Source: Chitinophagales bacterium (GTDB lineage: Bacteria > Bacteroidota > Bacteroidia > Chitinophagales > Chitinophagaceae). Taken from it: DNA of 64,000 nucleotides. Position numbers and translations under genes: made by a program. The stretch is from assembly GCA_017303855.1 (NCBI GenBank), contig JAFLBL010000005.1:248001-312000 (forward strand). Reading direction: 5' to 3'. The notes under the pieces were generated by a model, which saw only the letters and a program-made list of their open reading frames with translations, searched no databases and was not told where the DNA came from. Shown here in pieces: positions 61,515-64,000 of this stretch. Within the stretch, counting starts at the first letter, position 1; the number at the start of each line of letters is the position of its first letter.

Positions 61515-61627
61515 AATTAAAATAAACTTAAAGAATCTTTAACAGTTTTTAGTCGTTTTTGTTTAGCCCCAATAAAGATTTGAACAAGAGCGGTTAAACG
61601 CAGAAATTTACCTGTAAATACCGGAAA

Positions 61628-62263
61628 ATGAAACCATACGAAGTCCTCTTACATGACAACAAGCACTGGGCGGCGCGGAAAAAAGCCGAAGACCCTGCCT
61701 TTTTTGAACGGTTGCTCCATGTACAGTCACCGGAGTTTCTGTGGATCGGTTGCAGCGACAGCCGGGTACCTCCGGACCAGATTACACAAACGGAGCCGGG
61801 TGAAATTTTCATCCACCGTAATGTCGCGAACCTGGTAGTGAATACGGATGTCAACCTGATGAGTGTGGTGGACTATGCCGTCAACCACCTGAAGATAAAG
61901 CATGTGGTGGTATGCGGGCATTACGGATGTGGCGGGGTAAAAGCGGCCATGTCCAACCGCGATTTTAACCAGGTATTGAATATGTGGCTGCGGAATATTA
62001 AAGACATTTACCGGATTCACCGGAAAGAACTGGAAGCCATTCCGGATGAAGAGCAGAAAGTAAACCGGATGGTGGAACTGAATGTAAAAGAACAGGTTTT
62101 TAACCTGGCTAAAACCGCTATGATTCAACGGGCCTGGAGTGTGGATCAGCGCCCGGATCTGCACGGCTGGGTGTATGATCTGCATGACGGACTGATCAAA
62201 CCCATAGTGGAAATGAAAGCCGGAGCCGATCTGGATGATTTGTATGAGTTTGAAGGACTGTAG
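61628..62263 (+). CDS. can: Beta-carbonic anhydrase (Can-like)
   Basis: A 211-residue beta-class enzyme with the zinc and dyad motif CSDSRVPPDQI, EIFIHRNVANLV, and HYGCGGVKAAM. Its sequence is like E. coli Can and differs from the operon copy at 58624. Transcribed alone, with a heptamer repeat tract five bases after the stop and no clear terminator. Confidence 0.95.
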   Translation: MKPYEVLLHDNKHWAARKKAEDPAFFERLLHVQSPEFLWIGCSDSRVPPDQITQTEPGEIFIHRNVANLVVNTDVNLMSVVDYAVNHLKIKHVVVCGHYGCGGVKAAMSNRDFNQVLNMWLRNIKDIYRIHRKELEAIPDEEQKVNRMVELNVKEQVFNLAKTAMIQRAWSVDQRPDLHGWVYDLHDGLIKPIVEMKAGADLDDLYEFEGL

Positions 62264-62267
62264 GGTT

Positions 62268-62309
62268 AAGTACGAAGTACGAGGTATGAAGTACGAAGTT
62301 TGAAGTACA
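62268..62309. repeat. Tandem heptamer tract (AAGTACG)6, second copy
   Basis: Six units in register: AAGTACG, AAGTACG, AGGTATG, AAGTACG, AAGTTTG, AAGTACA. Same unit and same start (TTAAGTACG) as the tract at 4779, more diverged. It lies between two converging genes. Confidence 0.85.
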
Positions 62310-62310
62310 A

Positions 62311-63588
62311 TTAAACAAAAAATTGTTGCAGGATAAAAACAACAGCGCCGGCCAGATAACCCAGCAGTGCAATCCAGCCTATTTTTTTTACATACCAGAA
62401 GAAATCAATTTTTTCCAATCCCATTGCTGCCACACCGGCCGCGGATCCGATAATCAGTATACTGCCCCCGGTTCCGGCACAATAGGCCAGGAATTCCCAG
62501 TAATAATGATCTGTTGGAAACTGCTCCAGGCTGTACATACCTTGTGCTCCGGCCACCAGTGGCACGTTATCCACCAATGCGGAAAGCAATCCGATCGTAA
62601 TGGAAATTGCGGATATATTACCAATGGTTTTATCCAGCCAGGCCGCTGCCGCATGCAGTATTTCAGTGGACTCAAGTGCCGCTACGCATAATAAAATGCC
62701 CAGAAAAAAAAGAATACTCGGCGTATCGATTTTACGCAGGGCATGATTGACGGAAAGCACCCCTTTATCCCTTTCATCTTTTTTACTGTGTATCATCTCC
62801 GTGCATACCCACATAATTCCCAGTCCGAAAAGAATACCCATATAAGGAGGTAAATGCGTAATGGTTTTAAATACCGGCACCATTAACAGGCAGCTCACCC
62901 CCAGCCAGAAAACCAGGTTTCTTTCTCCCGCACTATAGGTGAAGTTTTTATTTTGTAATGCTTCCGGCCGTTGCGCTACATTTCCCTTTAGCTGATGACT
63001 GATCAGCAGCACCGGAATCAGCATACTGACCAGGCTGGGCAGCAATACTTTCAGTATAATATTCACCGCGGTTATTTGTCCGCCGATCCATAGCATGGTG
63101 GTGGTTACATCCCCGATAGGTGACCAGGCACCACCCGCGTTGGCGGAAATAACCACCAGCCCGGCATACAACAACCGTTCCCGGCGATCGCCGATCAGTT
63201 TTCGCAACAGTGAGACCATGACAATAGTGGTAGTCAGGTTATCCAGTACCGCCGACAGAAAGAAAGTGATAAAGGCCAGCAGCCATACCAGCTTTTTCTT
63301 ATCCGTAGTCTGAATCCGTCGGGTAATCAGTTCAAACCCGTCATGGGCATCTATCAATTCCACGATCACCATGGCGCCGAGCAGAAAAAACAGGATACCG
63401 GAAATATCACCCAGGTGTTCTGTAAGATGATGTACCACCGTTTCCTTATCGGCAGTACCTAGCGCATATACCGACCAGCAGAGTGCCGCGGTCAGTAAGG
63501 CGGTAGCCGCTTTATTGATCTTAAAGGAGTGCTCAAAAGCGATGAACAGGTAGCCCAGTACAAAAATGATGATCAGAATTGTCGTCAT
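62311..63588 (-). CDS. nhaD: NhaD-type sodium:proton antiporter
   Basis: A 425-residue membrane protein of the ion transporter superfamily with about 11 helices. DHDGFELITRR-like loop (ELIDAHDGFELITRRIQT), LDNLTTTIVMVSLLRKL, SANAGGAWSPIGDVTTTMLW and VDNVPLVAGAQGMY are typical of NhaD. It exports Na+ in exchange for H+. Next to the bicarbonate genes it would supply a sodium gradient and help keep pH; that connection is inferred. Confidence 0.92.
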   Translation of the reverse strand: MTTILIIIFVLGYLFIAFEHSFKINKAATALLTAALCWSVYALGTADKETVVHHLTEHLGDISGILFFLLGAMVIVELIDAHDGFELITRRIQTTDKKKLVWLLAFITFFLSAVLDNLTTTIVMVSLLRKLIGDRRERLLYAGLVVISANAGGAWSPIGDVTTTMLWIGGQITAVNIILKVLLPSLVSMLIPVLLISHQLKGNVAQRPEALQNKNFTYSAGERNLVFWLGVSCLLMVPVFKTITHLPPYMGILFGLGIMWVCTEMIHSKKDERDKGVLSVNHALRKIDTPSILFFLGILLCVAALESTEILHAAAAWLDKTIGNISAISITIGLLSALVDNVPLVAGAQGMYSLEQFPTDHYYWEFLAYCAGTGGSILIIGSAAGVAAMGLEKIDFFWYVKKIGWIALLGYLAGAVVFILQQFFV

Positions 63589-63642
63589 CCGGAAAGTTTA
63601 TGAATGCGTAAATATGCAAATTAAGCAATATCATTTTTATTG

Positions 63643-63650
63643 TAGGTTTG
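63643..63650 (+). promoter_or_regulatory. -7 element TAGGTTTG for gldA
   Basis: Perfect TAnnTTTG that ends four bases before ATG 63655, again suggesting an almost leaderless transcript. Confidence 0.45.
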
Positions 63651-63654
63651 CAGT

Positions 63655-64000
63655 ATGTCCATCGAAGTCAAAAACCTGCTCAAGGAATATGGCCTGCAAA
63701 AAGCCGTCAACCGTATTTCTTTTACGGCTAATAAAGGCGAAATCGTCGGATTCCTTGGCCCCAATGGTGCCGGCAAGTCCACCACCATGAAAATCATTAC
63801 CGGCTACCTGCAACCTACCGGTGGTGAAGCCTGGGTATGTGGCACCAATGTGACTGAAGCGCCTGAGGAAACCAAGAAGAAAATCGGCTACCTGCCCGAG
63901 CTGAATGCCCTGTATTATGATATGTATGTACGGGAATACCTCGGATTTCTGGCGGGAGTGCATCAACTGACCGATAGTAAACAGGCCATAGAAAAAGTGA
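63655..64000 (+). CDS. gldA: GldA-like ABC transporter ATP-binding protein (5' part, runs off right edge)
   Basis: 115 codons are present. The N-terminal Walker A is intact (GFLGPNGAGKSTTMKIITG), followed by the Q-loop area (KKKIGYLPELNALYYDMYV). The run GFLGPNGAGKSTTM and GEAWVCG match the gliding motility ATPase GldA of Bacteroidota. Signature and Walker B lie outside the window. It should pair with the GldFG permease; gliding or other export use cannot be judged here. Confidence 0.87.
   Translation, partial: MSIEVKNLLKEYGLQKAVNRISFTANKGEIVGFLGPNGAGKSTTMKIITGYLQPTGGEAWVCGTNVTEAPEETKKKIGYLPELNALYYDMYVREYLGFLAGVHQLTDSKQAIEKV

Overview
The window is chromosomal DNA of a Bacteroidota bacterium, most likely of the Chitinophagaceae or a close family. 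The evidence is a type IX secretion C-terminal sorting domain, a DUF5916 outer-membrane protein, the long (669-residue) form of IspG, a GldA-like gliding ABC protein at the right edge, LuxR-type regulators of Bacteroidota style, and several TAnnTTTG promoter elements very close to start codons. No rRNA, tRNA, CRISPR array, prophage or complete insertion sequence was seen.

Layout. 1-4.8 kb: a beta-propeller lipoprotein gene broken by an in-frame TGA, RidA, a 3-hydroxyacyl-CoA-dehydrogenase C-domain protein, TsaB, a cysteine-free ArsR regulator and a persulfide-dioxygenase/rhodanese protein. 5-7.6 kb: a four-gene reverse operon ending in a histidine kinase and a NarL-type regulator. 7.8-11.8 kb: a LamG/T9SS secreted protein and a DUF5916 protein. 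11.9-22.9 kb (reverse strand): two tandem LpxL-type acyltransferases, NadB, a YhhN protein, IspG, BatC, BatB, a class D beta-lactamase-like lipoprotein, two small exported proteins and Kbl.

23.2-33.3 kb is a tight forward operon of ten genes for phosphate handling: DUF47 accessory protein, a PiT transporter, an OprO/P-like porin, a lamin-tail lipoprotein, a possible divergent CYTH-like protein, a CYTH phosphatase, an SdiA-regulated-type propeller lipoprotein, an SLC13 transporter, an unknown membrane protein and a small exported protein, closed by a strong terminator. The PiT protein carries an extra C-terminal coiled coil and a LuxR-type helix-turn-helix, so it looks like a transporter fused to its own transcription factor. 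This is the most unusual object in the window.

33.4-36.8 kb: an ECF sigma factor, three tandem stem-loops, an anti-sigma-like protein with a duplicated N-terminal module, a beta-barrel and an L,D-transpeptidase. 37.9-49.2 kb is a short-chain-fatty-acid locus: Acs, a solitary IS1-InsA-like zinc-ribbon/HTH protein divergent from it, a porin, an MHS-type MFS symporter with a periplasmic insertion, small membrane proteins, an SSS-STAC-histidine kinase of the CbrA/CrbS type with a CheY-like receiver, and a second acyl-CoA synthetase.

49.3-54.2 kb: a small exported protein followed by a type I-like export set (ABC protein with a degraded nucleotide-binding domain, HlyD-like adaptor, TolC-like channel). 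54.2-63.6 kb is a dissolved-inorganic-carbon region: the reverse operon SulP, beta-carbonic anhydrase, DabA, DabB, then a small exported protein, a second beta-carbonic anhydrase and an NhaD antiporter. The window ends inside gldA. Functions are read from motifs and family knowledge; no database search was possible.
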